This document shows positions 50,701 to 63,597 of a DNA stretch of 64,000 nt, piece by piece. The first letter of the stretch is position 1; each line of letters starts with the position of its first letter. Under the pieces are notes generated by a model, which saw nothing but the letters and a program-made list of their open reading frames with translations, made no database searches and was not told where the DNA came from. This stretch comes from Hippophae tibetana (Eukaryota; Streptophyta; Magnoliopsida; Rosales; Elaeagnaceae), in the NCBI GenBank assembly GCA_037013495.1, contig CM072803.1:54077627-54141626 (forward strand), in the 5' to 3' direction. Both the position numbers and the translations under genes were made by a program.

Positions 50701-53700
50701 GGGAGAATGTGATAACCAAAGTTAAATTCAATAGATTGCATTCTAACATACCGAGAATAAGTAATAAATAAGTTAATATTAATGATGTGGTAAATGAATT
50801 ATAAATTTGAATTATTGATACATTATATAAAATAAGGAACAAAATTTTAAAAGTTTGATAGTTTTTCATTTTAACACGTAATAAATTCAATTTAAATATA
50901 TAATAACTGTAAGGAAATCAAATTTTGAGTTTTTATTCCCGCAACATTCTTTTGTAATATAGACATGAGAAAATGTTAAAGTTCTCTTTTCCACTCATTT
51001 ATGTTTCCTCATGTTCTATCATTATTTTCTTTCCTTTGTAAGTCTTAATTCCCCGCATAGGTAAATTGATGCAAATGTTATTACCACCCTGCCAGAAGGA
51101 AAAGGTGATGGTTAGAGGTTATTTTGGATATCATTTGTAAAGTTCTTGTTAAATAGCTAGAAATATTGCTATAAGGTTTGAGAGTAATATTTCAAATCAT
51201 ATTTCTTGGCTTCTGTCTCCTAGAATTGGTTTGTAAGTAAGATTCTTAGTCGATAAGGGTTAACCAAAGTCAAATTCAATTGGTTGCATTCTAACACCAC
51301 TAATAACTTATACATAAGTTATGAATATTGATGTCATAAATGAATTATATATTAGAATTAGTCATCTCTTATATAAAATAATGAACAAAATTGCAAAACT
51401 TTTATAGTTTGTTATTTTAAGACATAATAAATTCCATTTAAATATATCATAATTATAAGGAAATACATTTTGGTGTATTTATTCCCCCAACTTACTCTTG
51501 TAAAATAAAGAGGAGAAAATGTTTAAGCTTTCTTTTACACTTATTTATTTTTTCTCGTGTTTTGTCCTTATTTTCTATCCTTTGTAAGTGTTAATTCCCA
51601 GCACAGGAAAACTCATGAAAAATCTTATTATCTCCCTCCCAAATGGAAAATGTGATTGCTAGAGGTGTTTTTAAACATTATCTGTAAACTTCTTCTTACA
51701 TAGCCTGAAAATTCCTATACTCGATGAGCGTAATATTTCGCATCATGTTTCTTGGCTTCTTAATCTTAGAATGGGTTTGGAACCTAGATTCTGAGGGAGA
51801 ATGGAATAACCAAAGTTAAATTCAATAGATTACATTCTAACATACCGAGAATAAGTTATAAATAACTTAAGAATTATGATGTGGTAAATGAATTACAAAT
51901 TATAATTATTCATACATTATACAAAATAATGAACAAAAATTTAAAAGTTTGATAGTTTTTCATTTTAGGACATAATAAATTTCCTTTAAATATATAATAA
52001 CTATAAGGAAATCAAATTTCGAGTTTTTATTCCCGCAACTTTCTTTTGTAATATAGACGTGAGAAAATGTTAAAGTTCTCTATTCCAGTCATTTATGTTT
52101 CCTCATGTTCTATCATTATTTTCTTTCCTTTGTATGTCTTAATTCCCCGCATAGGTAAATTGATGCAAATATTATTACAACCCTGCTAGAAGGAAAAGGT
52201 GATGGTTAGAGGTTATTTTGGACATCATTTGTAAACTTCTTGTTAAATAGCTAGAATATTTGCAATAAGGTTTGATTGTAATATTTCAAATCATATTTCT
52301 TGGCTTCTTTCTCCTAGAATGGGTTTCTAAGTATGATTCTTTGTCGGTAAGGGATAACCAAAGTTAAATTCAATAGGTTGCATTCCAACACCACTAATAA
52401 CTTATATATAAGTTATGAATATTGATGTCATAAATGAATTATAAATTAGAATTAGTGATATCTTATATAAAATAATGAACAAAATTGCAAAAATTTTATT
52501 GTTTGTTATTTTCAGACATAATAAATTCCATTTAAATATATCATAATTAGAAGGAAATACATTTTGGAGTATTTATTCCCCCAACTTACTCTTGTAAAAT
52601 AAATAGGAGAAAATGTTTAAGCTTTCTTTTACACTTATTTATTTTTTCTCGTGTTTTGTCCTTATTTTCTCTCCTTTGTAAGTGTTAATTGCCAGCACAT
52701 GAAAATTCATGCAAATCTTATTTCCTCCCTGCCAAATGGAAAAGGTGATTACTAGAGGTGTTTTTAAACATTATTTGTAAACTTCTTGTTACATAGCCTT
52801 AAAATTCCTATACTCGATGAGCGTCATATTTCGCATCATGTTTCTTGACTTCTTATTCTTAGAATGGGTTTGGAACCTAGATTCTTAGGGAGAATGGGAT
52901 AACCAAAGTTAAATTCAATAGATTGCATTGTAACATACCGAGAATAAGTTATAAATATGTTAAGAATAATGATGTGGTAAATGAATTATAAATTAGAATT
53001 ATTGATACATTGTATAAAATAATGAACAAAAGTTTAAAAGTTTGATAGTTTTTCATTTTAGGACGTAATAAATTCCATTTAAATATATAATAACTATAAG
53101 GAAATCAAATTTCAAGTTTTTATTCCCGCAACTTTCTTTTGTAATATAGACATGAGAAAATGTTAAAGTTCTCTTTTCCACTCATTTATGTTTCCTCATC
53201 TTCTATCATTATTTTCTTTCCTTTGTAAGCCTTAATTCCCCGCATAGGTAAATTGATGCAAATATTATTACCACCCTGCCAGACAGAAAACGTAATGGTT
53301 AGAGGTTATTTTGGACATCATTTGTAAACTTCTTGTTAAATAGACAGAAATTTTGCTATAAGGTTTGAGAGTAATATTTCAAATCATATTTCTTACCTTC
53401 TTTCTCCTAGAATGGGTTTCTAAGTAAGATTATTAGTCGATAAGGGATAACCAAAGGTAAATTCAATAGGTTGCATTCCAACAACACAAATAAATTATAT
53501 AAAAGTTATGACTATAGATGTCATAAATGAATTATAAATTAGAATTAGTCATCCCTTATATAAAATAATGAACAAAATTTCAATAGTTTTATAGTTTGTT
53601 ATTTTAAGACATAATAAATTCTATTTAAATATATCATAATTATAAGGAAATACATTTTGGAGTATTTATTCCCCCAACTTACTCTTGTAAAATAGGGAGG

Positions 53701-54863
53701 AGAAAATGTTTAAGCTTTCTTTTACACTTATTTATTTTTTCTCGTGTTTTGTCCTTATTTTCTATCCTTTGTAAGTGTTAATTCCCAGCACAGGAAAATT
53801 CATTCAAATCTTATTACCTCCTTGCCAAATGGAAAAGGTGATTGCTAGAGGTGTTTTTAAACATTATTTGTGAACTTCTTGTTACATAGCTTGAAAATTC
53901 CTCTACTCGATGAGCGTAACATTTCGCATCTGGTTTCTTGGCTACTTATTCTTAGAATGGGTTTGGAACCTAGATTCTTAGGGAGAATGGGATAACCAAA
54001 GTTAAATTCAATAGATTTCATTCTAACATACCGAGAATAAGTTATAAATAAGTTAAGAATAATGATGTGGTAAATGAATTATAAATTAGAATTATTGATA
54101 CATTATATAAAATAATGAACAAAATTTTAAAAGTTTGATAGTTTTTCATTTTAAGACGTAATAAATTCCATTTAAATATATAATAACTATAAGGAAATCA
54201 AATTTCGAGTTTTTATTCCCACAACTTTCTTTTATAATATAGACATGAGAAAATGTTAAAGTTCTCTTTTCCACTCATTTATGTTTCCTCATCTTCTATC
54301 ATTATTTTCTTTCCTTTGTAAGTCATAATTCCCCACAGAGGTAAATTGATGCAAATATTATTACCACCCTCCCAGACGGAAAAGGTGATAGTTATAGGTT
54401 ATTTTGGGCATCATTTGTAAACTTCTTGTTAAATAGCTAGAAAATTTGCTATAAGCCTTGAGAGTAATATTTCAAATCATATTTCTTAACTTCTTTCTCC
54501 TAGAATGTGTTTCTAAATAAGATTCTTTGTTGATAAGGGATAAACAATGTTATATTCCATAGGTTTCATTTCAACACCACTAATAACTTATATATAAGTT
54601 ATGAATATTGATGTCATAAATGAATTATAAAGTAGAATTAGTCATCCATTATATAAAATAATGAACAAAATTTCAAAAGTTTTATAGTTTGTTATTTCAA
54701 GACATAATAAATTCCATTTAAATATATCATAATTATAAGGAAATACCCTTTGGAGTATTTATTCCCCCGACTTACTCTTGTAAAATAGAGAGGCGAAAAT
54801 GTTTAAGCTTTCCTTTACACTTATTTATTTTTTCTCGTGTTTTGTCCTTATTTTCTATCCTTT

Positions 54864-56503
54864 GTAAGTGTTAATTCCTAGCACAGGAAAATTTTTGCAA
54901 ATCTTATTACCACCCTGCCAAATGGAAAAGCTGATTGCTAGAGTTGTATTTAAACATTATTTGCAAACTTCTTGTTACATAGCCTGAAAATTCCTATACT
55001 CGATCAGCGTAACATTTCGCATCTGGTTTCTTGGCATCTTATTCTTAGAATGGGTTTGGAACCTAGATTCTTAGGGAGAATGTGATACCCAAAATTAAAT
55101 TCAATAGATTTCATTCTAGCATACCGAGAATAAGTTATAAATAAGTTAAGATTAATGATGTGGTAAATGAATTATAAATTAGAATTATTGATACCTTATA
55201 CAAAATAATGAACAAAATTTTAAAGGGTTGGTAGTTTTTCATTTTAGGACGTAATAAATTCCATTTAAATATATAATACCTATAAGGAAATCAAATTTCG
55301 AGTTTTTATTCCCACAACTTTCTTTTGTAAAATAGACATGAAAAAATGTTAATGTTCTCTTTTCCACTCATTTATGTTTCCTCATCTTCTATCATTATTT
55401 TCTTTCCTTTGTAAGTCTTAAGTCCCCGCATAGGTAAATTGATGCAAATATTATTACCACCCTGCAAGACGGAAAAGGTGATAGTTAGAGGTTATTTTGG
55501 ACATCATTTGTAAACTTCTTGTTAAATAGCTGGGAAATTTGCTATAAGGTTAGAGAGTAATATTTCCCATTATGTTTCTTGGCTTCTTAATCTTAGAATG
55601 GGTTTGGTACCTATATTCTTCGGGAGAATGGGATAACCAAATAGAAATTCAATACTTTGTATTCTAACACAACTAGAATAACTTATAAATAAGTTAAGAA
55701 TAATGATGTGGTAAATGAATTATAAATTAGAATTATTGATACATTATATAAAATAATGAACAAAATTTTAAAGGTTTGGTAGTTTTTCATTTTAGGACGT
55801 AATAAATTCCATTTAAATATATAATACCTATAAGGAAATCAAATTTCGAGTTTTTATTCCCACAACTTTCTTTTGTAAGATAGACATGAAAAAATGTTAA
55901 TGTTCTCTTTTCCACTCATTTATGTTTCCTCATGTTCTATCATTATTTTCTTTCCTTTGTAAGTCTTAATTCCCCGCATAGGTAAATTGATTCAAATATT
56001 ATTACCACCCTGCGAAAAGGAAAAGGTGATGGTTAGTGGTTATTTAGGACATCATTTGTAAACTTCTTGTTAATTAGCTAGAAATTTTGCTATAAGGTTT
56101 GAGAGTAATATTTCAAATCATATTTCTTGGCTTCTTTCTCCTAGAATGGGTTTGTAAGTAAGATTCTTAGTCGATAGGGTTAACCAAAGTTAAATTCAAT
56201 AGGTTGCATTCCAACACCACTAATAACTTATATAAAAGTTATGAATATTGCTGTCATAAATGAATTATAATGTAGAATTAGTCATCTCTTATATAAAATA
56301 ATGAACCAAATTTCATAAGTTTTATAGTTTGTTATTTGAAGACATAATAAATTCCATTTAAATATATCATAATTATAAGGAAATACCTTTTAGAGTATTT
56401 ATTCCCCCAACTTACTCTTGTAAAATAGAGAGGAGAAAATGTTTAAGCTTTCCTTTACACTTATTTATTTTTTCTAGTGTTTTGTCCTTATTTTCTATCA
56501 TTT
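54864..56503. repeat. 1,640-bp trimer HOR, copy 1 (A, hybrid, B)
   Basis: Units are A 54864, hybrid 55411 and B 55959. Private marks are gtatttaaacattatttgc in A, ctatattcttcggg and ccaaatagaaattc in the hybrid, and tataaaagttatg in B. It is followed by a second trimer of the same composition. A trimer containing a hybrid is a new period in this array. Confidence 0.83.
55411..55958. repeat. B/A hybrid unit 6
   Basis: B start with ctgcaagacgg, switch at gagagtaatatttcccat, A' tail with cacaactagaataac. Its middle variants (ggtacctatattcttcgg, aaatagaaattc) recur only in the hybrid at 57,046. Confidence 0.88.
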
Positions 56504-58136
56504 GTAAGTGTTAATTCCCAGCACAGGAAATTTTTTGCAAATCTTATTACCTCCCTGCCAAATGGAAAAGCTGATTACTAGAGGTGTATTTAAACATTAT
56601 TTGCAAACTTCTTGTTACATAGCCTGAAAATTCCTATACTCGATGAGCATAACATTTCGCATCTGGTTTCTTGGCTTCTTATTCTTAGAATGGGTTTGGA
56701 ACCTAGATTCTTAGGGAGAATGTGATACCCAAAGTTAAATTCAATAGATTGCATTCTAGCATACCGAGAATAAGTTATAAATAAGTTAAGATTAATGATG
56801 TGGTAAATGAATTATAAATTAGAATTATTGATACCTTATACAAAATAATGAACAAAATTTTAAAGGTTTGGTAGTTTTTCATTTTAGGACGTAATAAATT
56901 CCATTTAAATATATAATACCAATAAGGAAATCAAATTTCGAGTTTTTATTCCCACAACTTTCTTTTGTAAACATGAAAAAATGTTAATGTTCTCTTTTCC
57001 ACTCATTTATGTTTCCTCATCTTCTATCATTATTTTCATTCCTTTGTAATTCTTAATTCCCCGCATAGGTAAATTGATGCAAAAATTATTACCACCCTGC
57101 AGGACGGAAAAGGTGATAGTTAGAGGTTATTTTGGACATCATTTGATACTTCTTGTTAAATAGCTGGAAAATTTGCTATAAGGTTAGAGAGTAATATTTC
57201 CCATTATGTTTCTTGGCTTCTTAATCTTAGAATGGGTTTGGTACCTATATTCTTCGGGAGAATGGGATAACCAAATAGAAATTCAATAGGTTGTATTCTA
57301 ACACAACTAGAAAAACTTATAAATAAGTTAAGAATAATGATGTGGTAAATGAATTATAAATTAGAATTATTGATACATTATATAAAATAATGAACAAAAT
57401 TTTAAAGGTTTGGTAGTTTTTCATTTTAGGACGTAATAAATTCCATTTAAATATATAATACCTATAAGGAAATCAAATTTCGAGTTTTTATTCCCACAAC
57501 TTTCTTTTGTAAGATAGACATGAAAAAATGTTAATGTTCTCTTTTCCACTCATTTATGTTTCCTCATCTTCTATCATTATTATCTTTCCTTTGTAAGTCT
57601 TAATTCCCCGCATAGGTAAATTGATGGAAATAATATTACCACCCTGCCACAAGGAAAAGGTGAAGGTTAGAGGTTATTTTGGATATCATTTGTAAAGTTC
57701 TTGTTAAATAGCTAGAAATTTTGCTATAATGTTTGAGAGTAATATTTCAAATCATATTTCTTGGCTTCTTTCTCCTAGAATGGGTTTGTAAGTAAGATTC
57801 TTAGTCGATAAGGGTTAACCAAAGTTAAATTCAATAGGTTGCATTCCAACACCATTAATACATATATATAAGTTATGAATATTGAGGTCATAAATAATTA
57901 TAAGTTAGAATTAGTCATCTGTTATATAAAATAATGAACAAAATTTCAAAAGTTTTATAGTTTGTTGTTTTAAGACATAATAAATTCCATTTAAATATAT
58001 CATAATTATAAGTAAATACATTTTGGAGTATTTATTCCCCCAACTTACTCTTGTAAAATAGAGAGGAGAAAATGTTTAAGCTTTCCTTTACACTTATTTA
58101 TTTTTTCTCGTGTTTTGTCCTTATTTTCTATCATTT
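56504..58136. repeat. 1,633-bp trimer HOR, copy 2 (A, hybrid, B)
   Basis: Units are A 56504 (542 bp), hybrid 57046 and B 57593. The A unit lost five bases near 56,970, where ttgtaaacatg replaces ttgtaaaatagacatg. The B unit departs from the trimer-1 B unit, so the copy is clearest across A and the hybrid. The next A unit (58,137) again has gtatttaaacattatttgc. Confidence 0.82.
57046..57592. repeat. B/A hybrid unit 7
   Basis: B start (gtaattcttaattcc, ctgcaggacgg), switch at gagagtaatatttcccat, A' tail (cacaactagaaaaac). It is the partner of the hybrid at 55,411 at offset 1,635. Confidence 0.88.
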
Positions 58137-59775
58137 GTAAGTGTTAATTCCCAGCACAAGAAATTTTTTGCAAATCTTATTACCTCCCTACCAAATGGAA
58201 AAGCTGATTGCTAGAGGTGTATTTAAACATTATTTGCAAACTTCTTGTTACATAGCCTGAAAATTCCTATACTCGATGAGCGTAACATTTCGCATCTGGT
58301 TTCTTGGCTTCTTATTCTTAGAATGGGTTTGGAACCTAGATTCTTAGGGAGAATGTGATACCCAAAGTTAAATTCAATATATTGCATTCTAACATACCGA
58401 GAATAAGTTATAAATAAGTTAAGATTAATGATGTGGTAAATGAATTATAAATTAGAATTATTGATACATTATATAAAATAATGAACAAAATTTTAAAAGT
58501 TTGATAGTTTTTCATTTTAAGACTTAATAAATTCTATTTAAATATATAATAACTATAAGGAAATCAAATTTTGAGTTTTTATTCCGGCAACTTTCTTTTG
58601 TAATATAGACATCAGAAAATGTTAAAGTTCTCTTTTCCACTCATTTATGTTTCCTTATGTTCTATCATTAGTATCTTTCCTTTGTAAGTCTTAATTCCCC
58701 GCATAGGTAAATTGATGCAAATATTATTACCACCCTGCCAGAAGGAAAAGGTGAAGGTTAGAGGTTATTTTGGACATCATTTGTAAAGTTCTTGTTAAAT
58801 AGCTAGAAATTTTGCTATAAGGTTTGAGAGTAATATTTCAAATCATATTTCTTGGCTTCTTTCTCCTAGAATGGGTTTGTAAGTAAGATTCTCAATCGAT
58901 AAGGGTTAACCAAAGTTAAATTCAATAGGTTGCATTCGAACACCACTAATAACTTATATATAAGTTATGAATATTGATGTCATAAATAATTATAAGTTAG
59001 AATTAGTCATCTGTTATATAAAATAATGAACAAAATTTCAAAAGTTTTATAGTTTGTTATTTTAAGACATAATAAATTTCATTTAAATATATCATAATTA
59101 TAAGGAAATACATTTTGGACTATTTATTCCCCCAACATACTATTGTAAAATAAAGAGGAGAAAATGTTTAAGCTTTCTTTTACATTAATTTATTTTTTCT
59201 CGTGTTTTCTCCTTATTTTCTATCCTTTGTAATTGTTAATTCCCAGCACAGGAAAATTCATGCAAATCTTATTACCTCCCTTCCAAATGGAAAAGGTGAT
59301 TGCTAGAGGTGTTTTTAAACATTATTTGTAAACTTCTTGTTACATTGCCTGAAAATTCCTATACTCGATGAGCGTAATATTTCGCATCATGTTTCTTGGC
59401 TTCTTATTCTTAGAATGGGTTTGGAGCCGAGATTCTTAGGGAGAATGTGATAACCCAAGTTAAATTCCATAGATTGCATTCTAACATACCGAGAATAAGT
59501 AATAAATAAGGTAAGAATAATGATGTCGTAAATCAATTATAAATTAGAATTATTGATACCTTCTATAAAATAATAAACAAAATTTTAAAAGTTTGATAGT
59601 TTTTCATTTTAGGACGTAATAAATTCCATTTAAATATATAATCACTATAAGGAAATCAAATTTCGAGTTTTTATTCCCGCAACTTTCTTTTGTAATATAG
59701 ACATGAGAAAATGTTAAATTTCTCTTTTCCACTAATTTATGTTTCCTCATCTTTTATCATTATTTTCTTTCCTTT

Positions 59776-60323
59776 GTAAGTCTTAATTCCCCGCATAGGT
59801 AAATTGATGCAAATATTATTACCACCCTGCCAGAAGGATAAGGTGATGGATAAAGGTTATTTTGGACATCATTTGTAAACTTCTTGTTAAATAGCTAGAA
59901 AATTTGCTATAAGGTTTGAGAGTAATATTTCTGATCATGTTTCTTAGCTTCTTAATCTTAGAATGGGTTTGGTACCTAGATTCTTAGGGAGAATGGGATA
60001 ACCAAAGGTAAATTCAATAGGGTCTATTATAACACAACTAGAATAACTTATAAATAAGTTAAGAATAATGATGTGGTAAATGAATTACAAATTAGAATTA
60101 TTGATACATTATACAAAATAATGAACAAAATTTTCAAAGATTGATAGTTTTTCATTTTAGGATGTAATAAATTCCCTTTAAATATATAATAACTATAAGG
60201 AAATCAAATTTCGAGTTTTTATTCCCGCAACTTTCTTTTGTAATATAGACGTGAGAAAATGTTAAAGTTCTCTTTTCCACTAATTTTTGTTTCCTCATCT
60301 TTTATCATTATTTTCTTTCCTTT
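59776..60323. repeat. B/A hybrid unit 8
   Basis: B start, switch at gagagtaatatttctgatc, A' tail with tctattataacacaactag. The same tctattataacac mark is in the hybrid at 63,598, so these two are close relatives. A B unit of the 33,567 kind follows. Confidence 0.87.
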
Positions 60324-60869
60324 GTAAGTCTTAATTCCCCGCATAAGTAAATTGATGCAAATATTATTACCACCCAGCCAGACCGAAACGGTGACGGTTA
60401 GAGGTTATTTTGGACATAAGTTGTAAACTTCTTGTTAAATAGCTAGAAACTTTGCTATAAGGTTTGAAAGTAATATTTCAAATCATATTTCTTGGCTTCT
60501 TTCTCCTAGAATAGGTTTCTAAGTAAGATTCTTTGTCGATAAGGGATAACCAAAGTTAAATTCAATATGATGCATTCCAACACCACTAATAACTTATATA
60601 TAAGTTATGCATATTGATGTCATAAATGAATTATAAATTAGAATTAGTCATCTCTTATATAAAATAATGAACAAAATTGCAAAAATTTTATAGTTTGTTA
60701 TTTTAAGACATAATAAATTCCATTTAAATATATCATAATTATAAGGAAATACATTTTGGAGTATTGATTCCCCTAACTTACTCTTGTAAAATAAAGAGGA
60801 GAAAATATTTAAGCTTTCTTTTACACTTATTTATTTTTTCTCGTGTTTTGTCCTTATTTTCTAGCCTTT
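60324..60869. repeat. B unit, long-range twin of the unit at 33,567
   Basis: It has ccagaccgaaacggtgacgg, ttatgcatattg and gtattgattcccct. It shares nearly all private variants with the unit 26,757 bp upstream. Confidence 0.85.
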
Positions 60870-63597
60870 GTAAGTGTTAATTCCCAACACAGCAAAATTC
60901 GTGCAAATCTTTTACCTCCCTGCCAAATGGAAAAGGTGATTGCTAGAGGTGTTTTTAAACATTATCTGTAAACTTCTTCTTACATAGCCTGAAAATTCCT
61001 ATACTCGATGAGCGTAATATTTCACATCATGTTTCTTGGCTTCTTAATCTTATAATGGGTTTGGAACCTAGATTCTTAGGGAGAATGTGATAACCAAAGT
61101 TAAATTCAATAGATTACATTCTAACATACCGAGAATAAGTTATAAATAAGTTAAGAATAATGATGTCGTAAATGAATTATAAATTAGAATTATTAATACT
61201 TCTATAAAATAATAAACAAAATTTTTAAAGTTTGATAGTTTTTCATTTTAGGACGTAATAAATTGAATTTAAATATATAATAACTATAAGGAAATCAAAT
61301 TTCGAGATTTTATTCCCGCAACTTTCCTTTGTAATATAGACATGAGAAAATGTTAAAGTTCTCTTTTCCACTCATTTATGTTTCCTCATGTTCTATCATT
61401 ATTTTCTTTCCTTTGTAAGTCTTAATTCCCCGCATAGGTAAATTGATGCAAATATTATTACCACCCTGCCAGAAGGAAAAGGTGATGGTTAGAGGTTATT
61501 TTGGACATCATTTGTAAACTTCTTGTTAAATAGCTAGAAAGTTTTCTATAAGGTTTGATAGTAATATTTCAAATCATATTTCTTGGCTTCTTTCTCCTAG
61601 AATTGGTTTGAGAGTAAGATTCTTAGTCGATAAGGGTTAAACAAAGTTGAATTCAATAGGTTGCATTCCAACACCACTAATAACTTATATATAAGTTATG
61701 AATATTGATGTCATAAATAATTATAAATTAGAATTAGCCATCTCTTATATAAAATAATGAACAAAATTGCAAAACTTTTATAGTTTGTTATTTTAAGACA
61801 TAATAAATTTCATTTAAATATATCATAATTATAAGGAAATACATTTTGGAGTATTTATTCCACCAACTTACTCTTGTAAAATAAAGAGGAGAGAATGTTT
61901 AAGCTTTCTTTTACATTAATTTATTTTTTCTCGTGTTTTGTCCTTATTTTCTAGCCTTTGTAAGTGTTAATTCCCAACACAGCAAAATTCGTGCAAATCT
62001 TTTACCTCCCTGCCAAATGGAAAAGGTGATTGCTAGAGGTGTTTTTAAACATTATCTGTAAACTTCTTCTTACATAGCCTGAAAATTCCTATACTCGATG
62101 AGCGTAATATTTCGCATCATGTTTCTTGGCTTCTTATTCTTAGAATGGGTTTGGAGCCGAGATTCTTAGGGAGAATGTGATAACCAAAGTTAAATTCAAT
62201 AGATTGCATTCTAACGTACCGAGAATAAGTAATAAATAAGTTAAGATTAATGATGTGGTAAATGAATTATAAATTAGAATTATTAATACCTTCTATAAAA
62301 TAATAAACAAAATTTTAAAAGTTTGATAGTTTTTCATTTTAGGACGTAATAAATTCCATTTAAATATATAATAACTATAAGGAAATCAAATTTCGAGTTT
62401 TTATTCCCGCAACTTTCTTTTGTAATATAGACATGAGAAAATGTAAAATTTCTCTTTTCCACTAATTTATGTTTCCTCATCTTTTATCATTATTTTCTTT
62501 CCTTTGTAAGTCTTAATTCCCCGCATAGGTAAAATGATGCAAATATTATTACCACCCTGCCAGAAGGATAAGATGATGGTTAGAGGTTATTTTTCACTTA
62601 ATTTGTAAACTTCTTGTTAAATAGCTAGATAGTTTTCTATAAGGTTTGAGAGTAATATTTCAAATCATATTTCTTGGCTTCTTTCTCCTAGAATGGGTTT
62701 GTAAGTAAGATTCTTAGTCGATAAGGGTTAACCAAAGTCAAATTCAATTGGTTGCATTCGGAAACCACTAATAACTTATATATAAGTTATGAATATTGAT
62801 GTCATAAATGAATTATATATTAGAATTAGTCATCTCTTATATAAAATAATGAACAAAATTGCAAAACTTTTATAGTTTGTTATTTTAAGAGATAATAAAT
62901 TCCATTTAAATATATCATATTATAAGGAAATACATTTTGGTGTATTTATTCCCCCAACTTACTCTTGTAAAAAAGAGAGGAGAAAATGTTTAAGCTTTCT
63001 TTTACACTTATTTATTTATTCTCGTGTTTTGTCCTTATTTTCTATCCTTTGTAAGTGTTAATTCCCAGCACAGGAAAATTCATGCAAATCGTATTACCTC
63101 CCTGCCAAATGGAAAAGGTGATTGCTAGAGGTGTTTTTAAACATTGTTGGTAAACTTCTTGTTACATTGCCTGAAAATTCCTATACTCGGTGAGCGTAAT
63201 ATTTCGCATCATGTTTCTTGGCTTCTTAATCTTAGAATTGGTTTGGAACCTAGATTCTTATGGAGAATGGTATAACCAAAGTTAAATTCAATAGATTACA
63301 TTCTAACATACCGAAAATAAGTTATAAATTAGTTAAGAATAATGATGTCGTAAATGAATTTTAAATTAGAATTATTGATACCTTATATAAAATAATAAAC
63401 AAAATTTTAAAAGTTTGATAGTTTTTCGTTTTACGACGTAATAAATTCCATTTAAATATATAATAGCTATAAGGAAATCAAATTTCGAGTTTTTATTCCC
63501 ACAACTTTCTTTTGTAAAATAGACATGAGAAAATGTTAAAGTTCTCTTTTCCACTCATTTATGTTTCCTCCTCTTCTATCATTATTTTCTTTCCTTT

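Larger units (their letters stand above)
40670..54863. repeat. Right domain block 2: locally amplified dimers
   Basis: Unit starts outside the two tetramers: B 40670; A 45579, B 46125, A 46671, hybrid 47217, B 47764, A 48309, B 48854, A 49399, B 49945, A 50492, B 51038, A 51584, B 52132, A 52678, B 53225, A 53771, B 54318. Several offsets recur: 7,094 bp (40,123 to about 41,500 with 47,217 to about 48,590; shared ttgatttcataa), 3,820 bp (45,034 with 48,854) and 4,913 bp (45,579-46,670 with 50,492-51,583). The block is a mosaic of overlapping duplications. Confidence 0.82.

Noticed and set aside
63372..63554. 60-codon open frame on the minus strand
   Set aside because: A chance frame in one A unit, with no ribosome-binding or splice context and no conservation between units.
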